This document shows positions 8,841-16,942 of a DNA stretch of 64,000 nt, piece by piece. Location: assembly GCF_030504985.1 (NCBI RefSeq), contig NZ_JASERU010000001.1, forward strand, positions 124,001 to 188,000, given 5' to 3'. The translations under genes were made by a program, and so were the position numbers. Numbering within the stretch: position 1 is the stretch's first letter; every line of letters begins with the position of its first letter. The notes beneath the pieces are model-generated. The model was not told the origin of the DNA, made no database searches, and saw only the letters and a program-made list of their open reading frames with translations. This DNA comes from Fulvimonas sp. R45. Its GTDB lineage: Bacteria > Pseudomonadota > Gammaproteobacteria > Xanthomonadales > Rhodanobacteraceae.

Positions 8841-9479
8841 TCAGCCGCGCGCGGCGCCCAACAATCCGCGCTCGCTGGCCATCCGGTAGAGGTCCAGTTC
8901 CGAACCCGCGCCCAGCTTGCCCATCAGGCTGGCGCGATGGATGTAGATGGTCTTCTGGCCAATGCCCAGTTCCGCCGCCACCTGCTTGGGCGTGCGGCCG
9001 GCGGCCAGCAACAGGAACACCTCGCGCTCGCGCGCGGTGAGGCGGTCGACCGGGTCCAGCGCCTCGTTCGGCCGTTCGGCGCGGCGCCGGCGCAGGTCCG
9101 AGCTGAGGAACTGCTCGCCCTGCATCACCGCGCGCAGGCCGGCCACCAGTTCCTCCGGCGCCACGCCCTTGGTCACGTAGCCGCTGGCGCCGCGGCGCAG
9201 CGCCTCGGACACGTAGGGTTCGCCGTCGTGCATGCTCAGCACCACGATGCGGGTGTCGGCGGCCACGCTTCGCAGGTGCTCGATCAGCGGCAGGCCGCTG
9301 CCGTCGGGCAGCGACAGGTCCAGCGCCACCAGGTCGGGACGATGCTGGGCGATCGCCTCCACCGCATCGTCCGCGTTGCGGCATTCGGCGATCACCTCCA
9401 GGTCCGGCTCCATTTCGATGAGCCGTTTGAATCCTTCGCGCACGATGGCGTGGTCGTCGACCAGAACGATGCTGTACAT
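8841..9479 (-). CDS. NarL/UhpA-family response regulator
   Basis: The 212-residue protein has a receiver domain (VLVDDHAIVREGF; phosphoacceptor Asp54 in VALDLSLPDG; Ser82; Lys104 in YVTKG) and a C-terminal LuxR-type helix-turn-helix (LTAREREVFLLLAAGRTPKQ, residues 147-190). Such regulators bind DNA as phosphorylated dimers. It is encoded divergently from the histidine kinase, 57 bases apart, and the two very probably form a pair; HPK7/UhpB-type kinases partner this regulator class. Its stop abuts the recN stop (8840/8841). The target genes are unknown. The structured intergenic region beyond the kinase is a candidate. Confidence 0.9.
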   Translation of the reverse strand: MYSIVLVDDHAIVREGFKRLIEMEPDLEVIAECRNADDAVEAIAQHRPDLVALDLSLPDGSGLPLIEHLRSVAADTRIVVLSMHDGEPYVSEALRRGASGYVTKGVAPEELVAGLRAVMQGEQFLSSDLRRRRAERPNEALDPVDRLTAREREVFLLLAAGRTPKQVAAELGIGQKTIYIHRASLMGKLGAGSELDLYRMASERGLLGAARG

Positions 9480-9536
9480 GCCGCCAATGTATCAGCATGG
9501 AGCCGCCGGATGCGGCGGCACATGTACCATCCGCGC

Positions 9537-11144
9537 ATGCGCCTGTCCCTACCGCCCACGCTCGTCCGCGGCCCCCTGCTGGGACTGGGTTACGCCCTGC
9601 TGTGGGGCCTGCTCTGGCCCACCGCCGAGCCCTACTGGATGCTGCCGTTCGGCCTGCGCTTCGGCGCCCTGCTGCTGGCGCCGCTGCGCTACTGGCCCTG
9701 GCTGCTGGGCGGCGAGCTGGCCGCCACCGCGCTGATCGAGGTGCATGACGGACTGCCGCTGGGCTGGCTGGGCTTCGCCGCCGGCGACCTGCCGCAGCCG
9801 CTGGTGATCGCCCTGTGCCTGTGGCTGCTGCGTCGGGCCAGCCTGCGCCCCAGCCTGCGCGATCCCGAAGACGTGTCGCGGCTACTGCTGTCGGTGGCCT
9901 TCACCGTGCTCGCCGCGGCCGCCACCGACGCCATCGTGCTGGCCCTGCTGCACGCCTCGCCCTCCTCCGGCATGCTGCTGCGCGCGCTGGGCCAGGACCT
10001 GCTCGGCAACTACGTGGGCGTGCTGCTGGCGGCGCCGCCGTTGATCCTGCTGCTGCGCGCCCGGCCTTCGCGGCAGGCACTGCGCGGCCTGCTGATGGAC
10101 GGCCTGCTGGTGATGCTGCCGTCGCTGCTGATCCTGCTGGCGCTGACCGAGCAGGCCGGCCCGCAGCGGGAATTCGCCCGGGCGCTGTCGCTGGCGCCGG
10201 TGTTGTTCTTCGCCTTCCGCCATGGCTGGCGCGGCGCCAGCCTGTCCATGCTGGTGGTCAGCCTGGGCATGGCCACCGTCGACCGCCTGGTGGCGCACGC
10301 CGTGCCGACCGCCTCGGCACAGCTGTTCCTGGCGGTGGCCGGCACCGGCGCGCTGATGCTGGGCTCGGCCACCGACGCCCTGCGCCGCAGCAGCGCCCGG
10401 GTGGCCGAGCAGAACGTGCACCTGGCCGCGGTCAACCGGCGCCTCGACCACCTCGCCCGCCAGTTGCGCGACGCCGCGCGCGGCAACCTGCAGGCCGAGG
10501 AGGACCAGCGCCGGCACATGGCCGCCGAGCTGCACGACGAGCTGGGCCAGAACCTCACCGCGATCCAGACCCACGTGAAACTGGCGCAGTCACGCCTGCA
10601 GCAGGCCGGGCTGGAGGACATCGGCACGTCGATCAACGGCATCCTCGACCACATGCGCCGCGCCCTGCACCGCCTGCTCGACGACCTGCGCCCGGCGGTG
10701 CTGGACGAGTTCGGCCTGATGCGCGCGCTGGACGAAGGCCCGATCCGCGACCTGCTCGGCACCGCCGGCATGGCCTACCACACCGACCTGCGCGGCGAGC
10801 CGCGCCTGCTGGAGGAGGACATCCGCACCGCGCTGTACCGGCTGGCCCAGGAAAGCGCCACCAATGCGGTAAAGCACGCCCAGGCCAGCGAGTTCCGGCT
10901 GCGCCTGCGCATCGGCGAGCGTCCCGGCGGCACGCTGGCACTGCTGGACATCCGCGACAACGGCGTGGGCCTGCCGGAACGGGTTTCCGGCGACGGGCGC
11001 GGCCTGCAGGGCATGCGCGACCGGGTCACCTCGCTGGGGGGGCTGTTCCGCCTGCGCACCGGCGGCGGTGGCGTCCACCTGCGCGTCCTGTTGCGCAGCA
11101 ACACGCCGAACCGTGAGCCAGTTCGCCCGAATCCGGGCGACTAG
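9537..11144 (+). CDS. MASE1-type sensor histidine kinase (UhpB/NarX family)
   Basis: The 535-residue protein has an N-terminal membrane half (about residues 1-290) with roughly eight hydrophobic helices resembling the MASE1 sensor domain, then a coiled coil and a HisKA_3 dimerisation domain with the phosphoacceptor His near residue 332 (MAAELHDELGQNLTAIQTH). The ATPase region follows with N-box ESATNAVKHAQ and G-box RDNGVGLPE. It is therefore a membrane kinase that phosphorylates the divergent response regulator. The signal is unknown. I chose the ATG at 9537 (MRLSLPP); an in-frame ATG at 9522 is also possible. Downstream is a gene-free, highly structured stretch. Confidence 0.88.
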   Translation: MRLSLPPTLVRGPLLGLGYALLWGLLWPTAEPYWMLPFGLRFGALLLAPLRYWPWLLGGELAATALIEVHDGLPLGWLGFAAGDLPQPLVIALCLWLLRRASLRPSLRDPEDVSRLLLSVAFTVLAAAATDAIVLALLHASPSSGMLLRALGQDLLGNYVGVLLAAPPLILLLRARPSRQALRGLLMDGLLVMLPSLLILLALTEQAGPQREFARALSLAPVLFFAFRHGWRGASLSMLVVSLGMATVDRLVAHAVPTASAQLFLAVAGTGALMLGSATDALRRSSARVAEQNVHLAAVNRRLDHLARQLRDAARGNLQAEEDQRRHMAAELHDELGQNLTAIQTHVKLAQSRLQQAGLEDIGTSINGILDHMRRALHRLLDDLRPAVLDEFGLMRALDEGPIRDLLGTAGMAYHTDLRGEPRLLEEDIRTALYRLAQESATNAVKHAQASEFRLRLRIGERPGGTLALLDIRDNGVGLPERVSGDGRGLQGMRDRVTSLGGLFRLRTGGGGVHLRVLLRSNTPNREPVRPNPGD

Positions 11145-11199
11145 GAAATTTTCCAATATCGCTTGCGTGAAGCCTTCGTTAGGATCGTCCCATCGATGT

Positions 11200-11390
11200 G
11201 GGGGAGCCGCCATCGCAAGATGGTGTGCCGAGCCAACCGTGGGGACGGTCGGCTCGAAGAGCGGCAGGATGCCGTTCCGCCGGAGTCGAAGGCGACAAGC
11301 ACGTATCACGAGCAATTCGGGTACACCGCAGCGCCATGCGACAACGGATAAACCGCTGGGTGGACAGGAGTCCTCCCGCGGTTTTTTTTA
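11200..11390 (+). ncRNA. Candidate structured small RNA
   Basis: No credible protein is encoded between the kinase stop (11144) and fur (11445). Instead this strand holds three clean hairpins: CCATC-GCAA-GATGG at 11210-11223, GAGCC/GGCTC with inner ACCGT/ACGGT and a GGGG loop at 11230-11255, and CGGC-AGGAT-GCCG at 11262-11274. They are followed by a strong terminator with an AGGA loop (11353-11389). AGGA in hairpin loops is what CsrA/RsmA binds, so a CsrA-sequestering RNA is one possibility. It resembles no riboswitch or housekeeping RNA that I recognise. The 5' end is uncertain and could lie as far up as about 11150. A 3' leader role for the kinase mRNA is the main alternative. Confidence 0.45.
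11353..11389 (+). terminator. Strong intrinsic terminator of the candidate small RNA
   Basis: The arms CCGC-T-GGG-T-GGAC and GTCC-T-CCC-GCGG pair with one bulge and one T-T mismatch around an AGGA loop, followed by eight T. It ends the transcript reading rightwards from the kinase or from the candidate small RNA. The fur gene on the other side is transcribed towards it. Confidence 0.85.
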
Positions 11391-11444
11391 TGCCCGGCTT
11401 TCTGGCCTGCCCGGCGACACCCTGCACCCGAGGACGTGGGTGTC

Positions 11445-11861
11445 CTACTTCGCGCGCGCCTTGGGCCGCACGTACAGCACCAGGCTGTGATCCTCGATCA
11501 CGTAGCCGTGGCGGGCGGCGATCTCGTGCTGCAGCTTCTCGATCTCCTCGCTGACGAACTCGATGACCTTTCCGCTGTCCACATCGATCATATGGTCGTG
11601 GTGCTGGCCGCGATCGAGTTCGTACACGGCCTGCCCGCCCTCGAAGTTGTGCTTGATGAGGATGCCGGCCGCCTCGAACTGGGTCAGCACCCGATACACC
11701 GTGGCCAGGCCGATGTCCTCCTGATGGGCAAGCAGCTTCTTGTAGACGTCCTCGGCAGTGAGGTGGCGTACGCCCCCTTCCTCGAAGATCTGCAGGATGC
11801 GCATCCGCGGGTGGGTGACCTTCAGGCCGGCGCGGCGCAGTTCCTGGCTTTCCTGTTCCAT
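11445..11861 (-). CDS. fur: Ferric uptake regulator Fur
   Basis: Fur is the iron-responsive repressor of uptake genes. The 138-residue protein has the winged helix (LRRAGLKVTHPRMRILQIFE, then DIGLATVYRVLTQFEAAGI) and the metal-binding segment GQHHDHMIDVDSGKVIEF. It contains no cysteine at all: the CxxC of E. coli Fur (LICLDCGK) is replaced by Asp and Ser, so structural zinc is not held by cysteines. I chose the ATG at 11861 (MEQESQELRRAG), preceded by GGAG; the upstream start at 11891 would add an unusual extension. It is divergent from bamE, the common arrangement in gammaproteobacteria. Confidence 0.95.
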   Translation of the reverse strand: MEQESQELRRAGLKVTHPRMRILQIFEEGGVRHLTAEDVYKKLLAHQEDIGLATVYRVLTQFEAAGILIKHNFEGGQAVYELDRGQHHDHMIDVDSGKVIEFVSEEIEKLQHEIAARHGYVIEDHSLVLYVRPKARAK

Positions 11862-11937
11862 CGCTAGCTCCCCGATACACAGTGCGGTCAAGCCGTTAGT
11901 GTATCATCGACACCTTCACGATCCGGACGCAACACGC

Positions 11938-12426
11938 ATGCACAAACTGATCCGCACGCTGGGTTTCGCCATGCTGGCCCTGCCACTGGCAAGCTGCCGC
12001 CTCGTGTACACACCCAACGTGCAGCAGGGCAACCTGTTCAACAAGTCGGTGGACCAGAAGGCCCTGGACCAGCTGAAGCCCGGCCTGACCAAGGAACAGG
12101 TGATCGCGCTGCTGGGCACGCCCTCGGTGGCCTCGCCGTTCGAGCATGACCGCTGGGACTACGTCTCGACCTATTCCTACCGCGGCGGCCCGATGCAGTT
12201 GCACACCATGAGCCTGTACTTCGACAACGACACCCTGGTGCGCACCGAAGGCGCCATGTTCGCCGAGAACACCAAGCAGCTCCTGAAGGAAAACCAGAAG
12301 TACCACGTGAACTACCCGGTCAACGAGACCGAGGGCGACAAGAGCGAGACCAAGAAGGACAAGCCCGCGATCAGCGTGAGCGGCACCAGCGGTCTGCCCG
12401 ACAACGGCAAGAACGGCAAGCCCTGA
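11938..12426 (+). CDS. bamE: Outer membrane assembly lipoprotein BamE
   Basis: BamE is a lipoprotein of the BAM complex, which inserts beta-barrel proteins into the outer membrane. The 162-residue precursor has a signal peptide with lipobox LASC (Cys20) and the family core VYTPNVQQGN, LKPGLTKEQVIALLGTPSV and HDRWDYVSTY. It is longer than E. coli BamE (113) because of a polar Lys/Ser-rich tail of about 45 residues. The ATG at 11938 directly precedes the signal peptide. It is divergent from fur. Its stop and the rnfH stop on the other strand share the palindrome TGATCA, so the two genes converge with no spacer. Confidence 0.95.
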   Translation: MHKLIRTLGFAMLALPLASCRLVYTPNVQQGNLFNKSVDQKALDQLKPGLTKEQVIALLGTPSVASPFEHDRWDYVSTYSYRGGPMQLHTMSLYFDNDTLVRTEGAMFAENTKQLLKENQKYHVNYPVNETEGDKSETKKDKPAISVSGTSGLPDNGKNGKP

Positions 12427-12705
12427 TCAACCGCCGGCCCGGCGCCGGCGGGCCTCTTTCGGATCCAGCGCCAGCGGCCGGTAGACTTCCACCCGGTCGC
12501 CGTCGTGCAGCACGTGATCCGCCGCCACCTGGCGACCGAACACCCCCAGTTGCACCGGGTCGATCGACAAGTCCGGCCAGTCCTGCGCCACCCCGGCGGC
12601 GACCACCGCCTGCCATGCGGTGGCGCCGGCTGCCAACTCCACGCGATACGTTTTCTGGCGGTCAGGCAGCGCGCAGGCCACCTCCACCATGATGCACTCA
12701 GCCAT
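12427..12705 (-). CDS. rnfH: RnfH/RatB family protein (UPF0125)
   Basis: A small 92-residue protein with the ubiquitin-like fold of the UPF0125 family. It starts [20 protein letters not shown] and has VELAAGATAWQAVVAAGV, VQLGVFGRQV and DGDRVEVYRPLALDPKEARR, the standard family end. The function is not established; in E. coli the gene sits next to ratA and was called ratB. Here it also follows ratA, overlapping it by 8 bases, so the two are translated from one message. It converges tail to tail on bamE. Confidence 0.92.
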   Translation of the reverse strand: MAECIMVEVACALPDRQKTYRVELAAGATAWQAVVAAGVAQDWPDLSIDPVQLGVFGRQVAADHVLHDGDRVEVYRPLALDPKEARRRRAGG

Positions 12706-13129
12706 ACTGGCGCTCGGCCTGGTGGCAGAAGTCGTCGACCATGCGGGTGGCCAGGCCCTGGAAGCCGAGCTTCAGCGCCATGCCGCCCAGCCGGCCGGCG
12801 TAGTCGAAGTCCAGCGCGAAGACGATCTTGCAACCCGCGTCGCCAAGCGCCACGAACTCCCACACGCCCTCCAGGCTGCGGAACGGCCCGTTGACCAGGC
12901 TGACCTGCAGGCGCCGCGGCCGGTCCATCGTGTTGCGCGTGGTGAAGCTGTGGTGCAGGCCCGCGAACTTGAGATCCAGCCTCGCCACCAGCATGTCCTC
13001 CCCGCGCTCCAGCACCTCGGCGGCGGAACACCAGGCGAAATGCTTTGGGTATGCTTCGACCTCGTTGACCAGGTCGAACATCTGCGCCGGCGAATACTTC
13101 ACCAGGGCGGTGCGGCGGATCTCGATCAC
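12698..13129 (-). CDS. ratA: RatA / Coq10-like START-domain protein
   Basis: The 143-residue protein has the polyketide-cyclase/START fold: [40 protein letters not shown], and LRMVDDF-type end ([18 protein letters not shown]). The family is linked to ubiquinone handling (Coq10) and, in E. coli, to binding of the 50S subunit (RatA). Which role applies here cannot be told from sequence. It is divergent from smpB, an arrangement conserved in many gammaproteobacteria, and overlaps the downstream rnfH. The start at 13129 aligns with the family start. Confidence 0.93.
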   Translation of the reverse strand: MIEIRRTALVKYSPAQMFDLVNEVEAYPKHFAWCSAAEVLERGEDMLVARLDLKFAGLHHSFTTRNTMDRPRRLQVSLVNGPFRSLEGVWEFVALGDAGCKIVFALDFDYAGRLGGMALKLGFQGLATRMVDDFCHQAERQYG

Positions 13130-13266
13130 GGCAGCCTCGTCGGTTCCTGCATCCGTTCCCGGATGCGAAAATGCGGCATCCCATCACGGATGCCTTCAAC
13201 CCAGGGTCTGGCCCGAAGGGGCCAAGCCGGCAACGTGGCCGCCCAGAGGCCCGAAGTTTAGCGGAC

Positions 13267-13758
13267 ATGGCCAAGAGCAAGGACAAAGACACCAAGGGCG
13301 GCGGCACCATCGCGCTGAACAAGCGCGCGCGGCACGAATACCACATCGACCAGCGCTTCGAGGCCGGCATCGCCCTGCAGGGCTGGGAGCTGAAGGCCCT
13401 GCGCGCCGGCCGCATCAACTTCGGCGACGGCTACGCCGTGGTGCTCAAGGGCGAGATCTTCCTGATCGGCGCCTCCATCCCGCCGCTGATCAGCGCCTCC
13501 ACCCACGTCATCGCCGAGGACCGGCGCACCCGCAAGCTGCTGCTGCACCGGCAGGAGATCGACCAGCTGATCGGCGCCGTGGAGCGCAAGGGCTACACCC
13601 TGGTGCCGGTGGCGATGTACTGGAAAGGCAACAAGGTGAAGGTCGAGATCGGCCTGGCGCGCGGCAAGCAGGCGCACGACAAGCGCGAGAGCGAGAAGGA
13701 ACGCGACTGGCAGCGCGAGAAGCAGCGCACCATGCGCGCCCACAACCGCGCCGCCTGA
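13267..13758 (+). CDS. smpB: SsrA-binding protein SmpB
   Basis: SmpB binds tmRNA and brings it to stalled ribosomes. The 163-residue protein has [39 protein letters not shown] and the basic tail [20 protein letters not shown], which folds into the decoding site during rescue. The ATG at 13267 gives [13 protein letters not shown]; an upstream in-frame start at 13171 would add unrelated sequence. It lies 75 bases before ssrA on the same strand, so both partners of trans-translation are adjacent, although ssrA has its own promoter. Confidence 0.98.
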   Translation: MAKSKDKDTKGGGTIALNKRARHEYHIDQRFEAGIALQGWELKALRAGRINFGDGYAVVLKGEIFLIGASIPPLISASTHVIAEDRRTRKLLLHRQEIDQLIGAVERKGYTLVPVAMYWKGNKVKVEIGLARGKQAHDKRESEKERDWQREKQRTMRAHNRAA

Positions 13759-13777
13759 ACCTTCCGCCGCGCATGCA

Positions 13778-13807
13778 TTGATGCACCACGCGGCGCCCCC
13801 ATATACT
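13778..13807 (+). promoter_or_regulatory. Sigma-70 promoter of ssrA
   Basis: TTGATG, 18 bases, then TATACT. It lies 27 bases before the mature 5' end of the tmRNA, leaving a short leader for RNase P to remove. Confidence 0.75.
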
Positions 13808-13833
13808 CCGCCGACCGACCTGATCTTTTCCCC

Positions 13834-14187
<354 letters not shown>

Positions 14188-14193
14188 ATGCCA

Positions 14194-14224
14194 AGGCCAT
14201 CCGGGCTCCCCGGATGGCCTTTTT
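14194..14224 (+). terminator. Intrinsic terminator of ssrA
   Basis: The arms AGGCCATCCGGG and CCCGGATGGCCT form a 12-pair stem around a short loop, followed by a T run. It begins 7 bases after the mature tmRNA end. Confidence 0.92.
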
Positions 14225-14277
14225 CTTTTCCTGACAGGCACTTGGCAACCCCTGCCATCAGTCATGCCCACCGATGC

Positions 14278-14305
14278 TTGACCATCGAAAATCTAGTGTT
14301 ATAGT
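14278..14305 (+). promoter_or_regulatory. Promoter of the YtrA-type ABC cassette
   Basis: TTGACC, 16 bases, then TATAGT, lying 44-71 bases upstream of the first gene (14349). The -10 element is embedded in the inverted repeat at 14296-14317, so repressor binding there would block RNA polymerase. Confidence 0.75.
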
Positions 14306-14317
14306 CAACTACAACAC
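14296..14317 (+). promoter_or_regulatory. Probable GntR (YtrA-type) operator
   Basis: GTGTT-A-TAGT-CA-ACTA-C-AACAC is a perfect interrupted dyad of 22 bases overlapping the -10 element. YtrA-subfamily GntR regulators bind dyads of the GTGT...ACAC kind and normally repress their own operon. The only such regulator nearby is the second gene of the cassette, so autoregulation is the likely reading. Confidence 0.75.
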
Positions 14318-14348
14318 CGGTTGACGACACCACCAAAGGAGCATCGTC

Positions 14349-14729
14349 ATGAACACCCAGCCCGACAACGTCAACAGTCCCGTCGCCACCATGGACGACA
14401 CCTTCGTTTCCGCGCCGATCCAGGCCACCTCGCTGGTCTCCCTGCTGGCCGCCCTGCTGATCACCGGCTTCGGCCTGTACGCACTGAGCCATGGCGCGCC
14501 CCGCTTCGAGCCGCACATGATCGACGGCATCAAGGTGACCGACCTGGCGCCGGTCGAAGTCCGCGCCGACGCCGCCGAACTGCGCGCCGCCACGCTGAGC
14601 GCCGGCACCGCGATCATGGCGCTGCCGCGCTCGGTGGAAACCGGCGCCGGCATGCTCGGGGCGCAGTTGGCCATGCCCTACTATTCGTTCGGCGACACCA
14701 AGGCCAGCTTCGCCAGCAGCAAGGAATAA
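14349..14729 (+). CDS. Small membrane protein leading the ABC cassette, function unknown
   Basis: I do not recognise a named family. The 126-residue protein has a polar N-terminus, one clear membrane helix near residues 27-46 (ATSLVSLLAALLITGFGLYA) and a periplasmic-looking C-terminal half with no cysteines. A good AAAGGAG site precedes the ATG at 14349. It is the first gene after the operator-covered promoter and its stop is only 3 bases before the GntR gene, so it belongs to the cassette. It might be an accessory subunit or a substrate or sensor of the exporter, but this is inference only. Confidence 0.75.
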   Translation: MNTQPDNVNSPVATMDDTFVSAPIQATSLVSLLAALLITGFGLYALSHGAPRFEPHMIDGIKVTDLAPVEVRADAAELRAATLSAGTAIMALPRSVETGAGMLGAQLAMPYYSFGDTKASFASSKE

Positions 14730-14732
14730 CCC

Positions 14733-15107
14733 ATGACCATCACCTGGAACGACAGCGTCCCGATCTATCGCCAACTGCGCGAACGCGTGGTGGCGATGAT
14801 CCTGGACGGCGCCTTGAACGAGGGCGACCCGCTGCCGTCGGTACGCCAGGTGGCCGCGGACTTCCAGATCAATCCGCTGACCGTGTCGAAGGCGTACCAG
14901 GAACTGGTCGACGACCAGCTGGTGGAAAAAAGGAGGGGATTGGGCATGTTTGTCATCGATGGAGCGCGCGAGGCCTTGCTCAAGTCCGAGCGCGAACGCT
15001 TCCTGCGCGAGGAGTGGCCGGCGCTGTTCGCACGCCTGCAGCGGCTCGGGCTGGACCTGAAGACCCTGATGCGCGAGGCCGAGAAGCCGGCCGGGGACAC
15101 GCCATGA
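14733..15107 (+). CDS. GntR-family transcriptional regulator, YtrA subfamily
   Basis: The 124-residue protein starts with the GntR winged helix (PIYRQLRERVVAMILDGAL, GDPLPSVRQVAADFQINPLT, VSKAYQELVDDQLVEKRRG) and has only a short helical C-terminal part of about 50 residues. That is the YtrA architecture: no large effector domain, usually controlling a linked ABC transporter. The downstream ATPase gene starts within its stop codon (ATGA). The dyad at 14296-14317 is its probable site. The inducer is unknown; in other bacteria such systems respond to cell-envelope antibiotics, which is only an analogy here. Confidence 0.92.
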   Translation: MTITWNDSVPIYRQLRERVVAMILDGALNEGDPLPSVRQVAADFQINPLTVSKAYQELVDDQLVEKRRGLGMFVIDGAREALLKSERERFLREEWPALFARLQRLGLDLKTLMREAEKPAGDTP

Positions 15108-15961
15108 GCACCGTGATCGCCGCCACCGGCCTGACCAAGCGCTACAAGAACGCCACGGCGCTGGACGGTGCGAGCTTCCGCATCGAGTCCGGCCGCATCG
15201 TGGGCCTGATCGGCCCCAACGGCGCCGGCAAGACCACCGCGCTGAAGGCCATCCTGGGCCTCACCGACTTCCAGGGCGAACTGAGCGTGCTGGGCCTGGA
15301 CCCGCGCAAGCAGCGCGGCAAGCTGATGGAACAGGTGTGCTTCATCGCCGACGTGGCGGTGCTGCCGCGCTGGATCCGCGTGCGTGAGGCCGTCGATTTC
15401 GTCGCCAACACGCACCCGCGCTTCGACCGCAGGAAGTGCGAAGCCTTTCTGGCCCGCACCAGGCTCACCCCGGGCCTGCGCGTCAAGCAGATGTCCAAGG
15501 GCATGATCGTGCAGCTGCACCTGGCGCTGGTGATGGCCATCGACGCGCGCCTGCTGGTGCTGGACGAGCCCACCCTTGGCCTGGACATCCTCTACCGCAA
15601 GCAGTTCTACCAGAACCTGCTGGAGGACTACTTCGACGAGGACAAGACGATCATCGTGACCACCCACCAGGTGGAGGAAGTGGAGCACATCCTCACCGAC
15701 CTGATGTTCATCCGCGACGGCAAGATCGTGCTGGACGCCGACATGGACAGCGTGGGCGAGCGCTTCGCCGAAGTGATGGTGGGCGCCGACAAGGCCGCCG
15801 CCGCCCGCGCGCTGCGTCCGCTGGACGAGCGCCAGGTGTTCGGCAAGAGCATTTTCCTGTTCGACGGCGCCGACCGGGCCGTGCTGGAAGGGCTGGGCGA
15901 GGTCCGCCGCCCCTCCGTCAGCGACCTGTTCGTCGCCACCATGAAGGGTACCTACGCATGA
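15104..15961 (+). CDS. ABC transporter ATP-binding protein (YtrB-like)
   Basis: The 285-residue ATPase has Walker A GLIGPNGAGKTTALKA, a Q-loop region at FIADVAVLP, a degenerate signature KQMSKGMIVQLHLAL in place of LSGGQ, Walker B LLVLDEPTLGLD and the switch His in VTTHQVEEVEH. The MSKGM-type signature is common in the YtrB/EcsA group of exporters. A C-terminal domain of about 60 residues follows. It overlaps the regulator upstream (ATGA) and the permease downstream (ATGA), so all three are translationally coupled. The substrate cannot be inferred. Confidence 0.93.
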   Translation: MSTVIAATGLTKRYKNATALDGASFRIESGRIVGLIGPNGAGKTTALKAILGLTDFQGELSVLGLDPRKQRGKLMEQVCFIADVAVLPRWIRVREAVDFVANTHPRFDRRKCEAFLARTRLTPGLRVKQMSKGMIVQLHLALVMAIDARLLVLDEPTLGLDILYRKQFYQNLLEDYFDEDKTIIVTTHQVEEVEHILTDLMFIRDGKIVLDADMDSVGERFAEVMVGADKAAAARALRPLDERQVFGKSIFLFDGADRAVLEGLGEVRRPSVSDLFVATMKGTYA

Positions 15962-16911
15962 AAACCTTCTACTGGCTCGTGAAGCGGGAATTCTGGGAAC
16001 ACCGCGGCGGCTTCCTGTGGGCGCCGGTGATCACCGGCGGCGTGTTCCTGTTGCTGAACCTGATGGGCATCATCGCCGGCGAGGCCATGGGCCACTTCGA
16101 CGCCCATGCCGATTTCATCGGCAACAACATGGGCCTGTTCAACCACGCCCTCAATGAAGGCGACATCACCAAGGTCGGCCTTGGGCTGGACGTGATGATG
16201 TACTCCACCACGATGATCATCTGCATCGTGCTCGGCTTCGTGGTGTTCTTCTACTTCCTCGGCGCGCTCTACGACGACCGCCGCGACCGCAGCCTGCTGT
16301 TCTGGAAATCGCTGCCGCTGTCGGACTCCGCCACCGTGCTCTCCAAGGTCGCGGCCGGCACCTTGCTCGCCCCGCTGATCGCGGTGATCTGCGGCGTGCT
16401 CACCGGCATCGGGATGCTGCTGATGTATGCGATCACGCTGTCCTTCCATGGCGTGGGCGTGTGGCACCTGCTGACCTATGCCCATCCGTTCCGCGTCATC
16501 GCGAACCAGATCATCACCATTCCGCTGTATGCGCTGTGGGCACTGCCCTGCACGGGCTGGCTGCTGCTCTGCTCGGCCTGGGCGCGCAGCAAGCCGATCC
16601 GCTGGGCCCTGCTGCTGCCGGTGGCCGTAGGCATGATGCTGGGCTGGTTCAACCTGCTGGGCGCGCGCGTCATGGGCAACGGCTGGTATTGGGACATGTG
16701 CGGCCGCATCCTGCTCAGCGTGTTCCCCGGCAGTTGGCTCGGGCACAACTTCCAGTACGCGGGCAGTGGCTCGGAGCAGGCGCTGGACCTCCTCCGCGTC
16801 GGCAACGCCTACACCGTGATGGCCACGCCCGGCTTCTGGATCGGCGCGATTGCCGGCCTGGCCCTGCTCGCCGGTGCCATCTGGCTGCGCCGCTGGCGCG
16901 ACGACACCTGA
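15958..16911 (+). CDS. ABC-2 type permease subunit
   Basis: The 317-residue membrane protein has about six hydrophobic segments: one after the amphipathic start (MKTFYWLVKREFWEHRGGFL), others around FVVFFYFLGALYDDRRDRS, and a final one before WLRRWRDDT. The motif YDDRRDRSLLFWKSLPLSD is typical of ABC-2 permeases that follow YtrA-type regulators. It dimerises in the inner membrane and is powered by the upstream ATPase, whose stop overlaps its start. It is the third coupled gene of the cassette; two lipoprotein genes follow on the same strand. Confidence 0.9.
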   Translation: MKTFYWLVKREFWEHRGGFLWAPVITGGVFLLLNLMGIIAGEAMGHFDAHADFIGNNMGLFNHALNEGDITKVGLGLDVMMYSTTMIICIVLGFVVFFYFLGALYDDRRDRSLLFWKSLPLSDSATVLSKVAAGTLLAPLIAVICGVLTGIGMLLMYAITLSFHGVGVWHLLTYAHPFRVIANQIITIPLYALWALPCTGWLLLCSAWARSKPIRWALLLPVAVGMMLGWFNLLGARVMGNGWYWDMCGRILLSVFPGSWLGHNFQYAGSGSEQALDLLRVGNAYTVMATPGFWIGAIAGLALLAGAIWLRRWRDDT

Positions 16912-16942
16912 TCTTCGATCCGACTGGATGGGGAGCATATCG

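Noticed and set aside
11145-11444. Riboswitch or 6S/RNase P RNA
   Set aside because: Conserved cores of the classes I know, including glycine, TPP, cobalamin, c-di-GMP and SAH, are absent, and it is too short for RNase P RNA.
11862-11937. Fur box in the fur-bamE gap
   Set aside because: GTGTATCATCGACAC is only loosely similar to a Fur box, with no good match to GATAATGATAATCATTATC.
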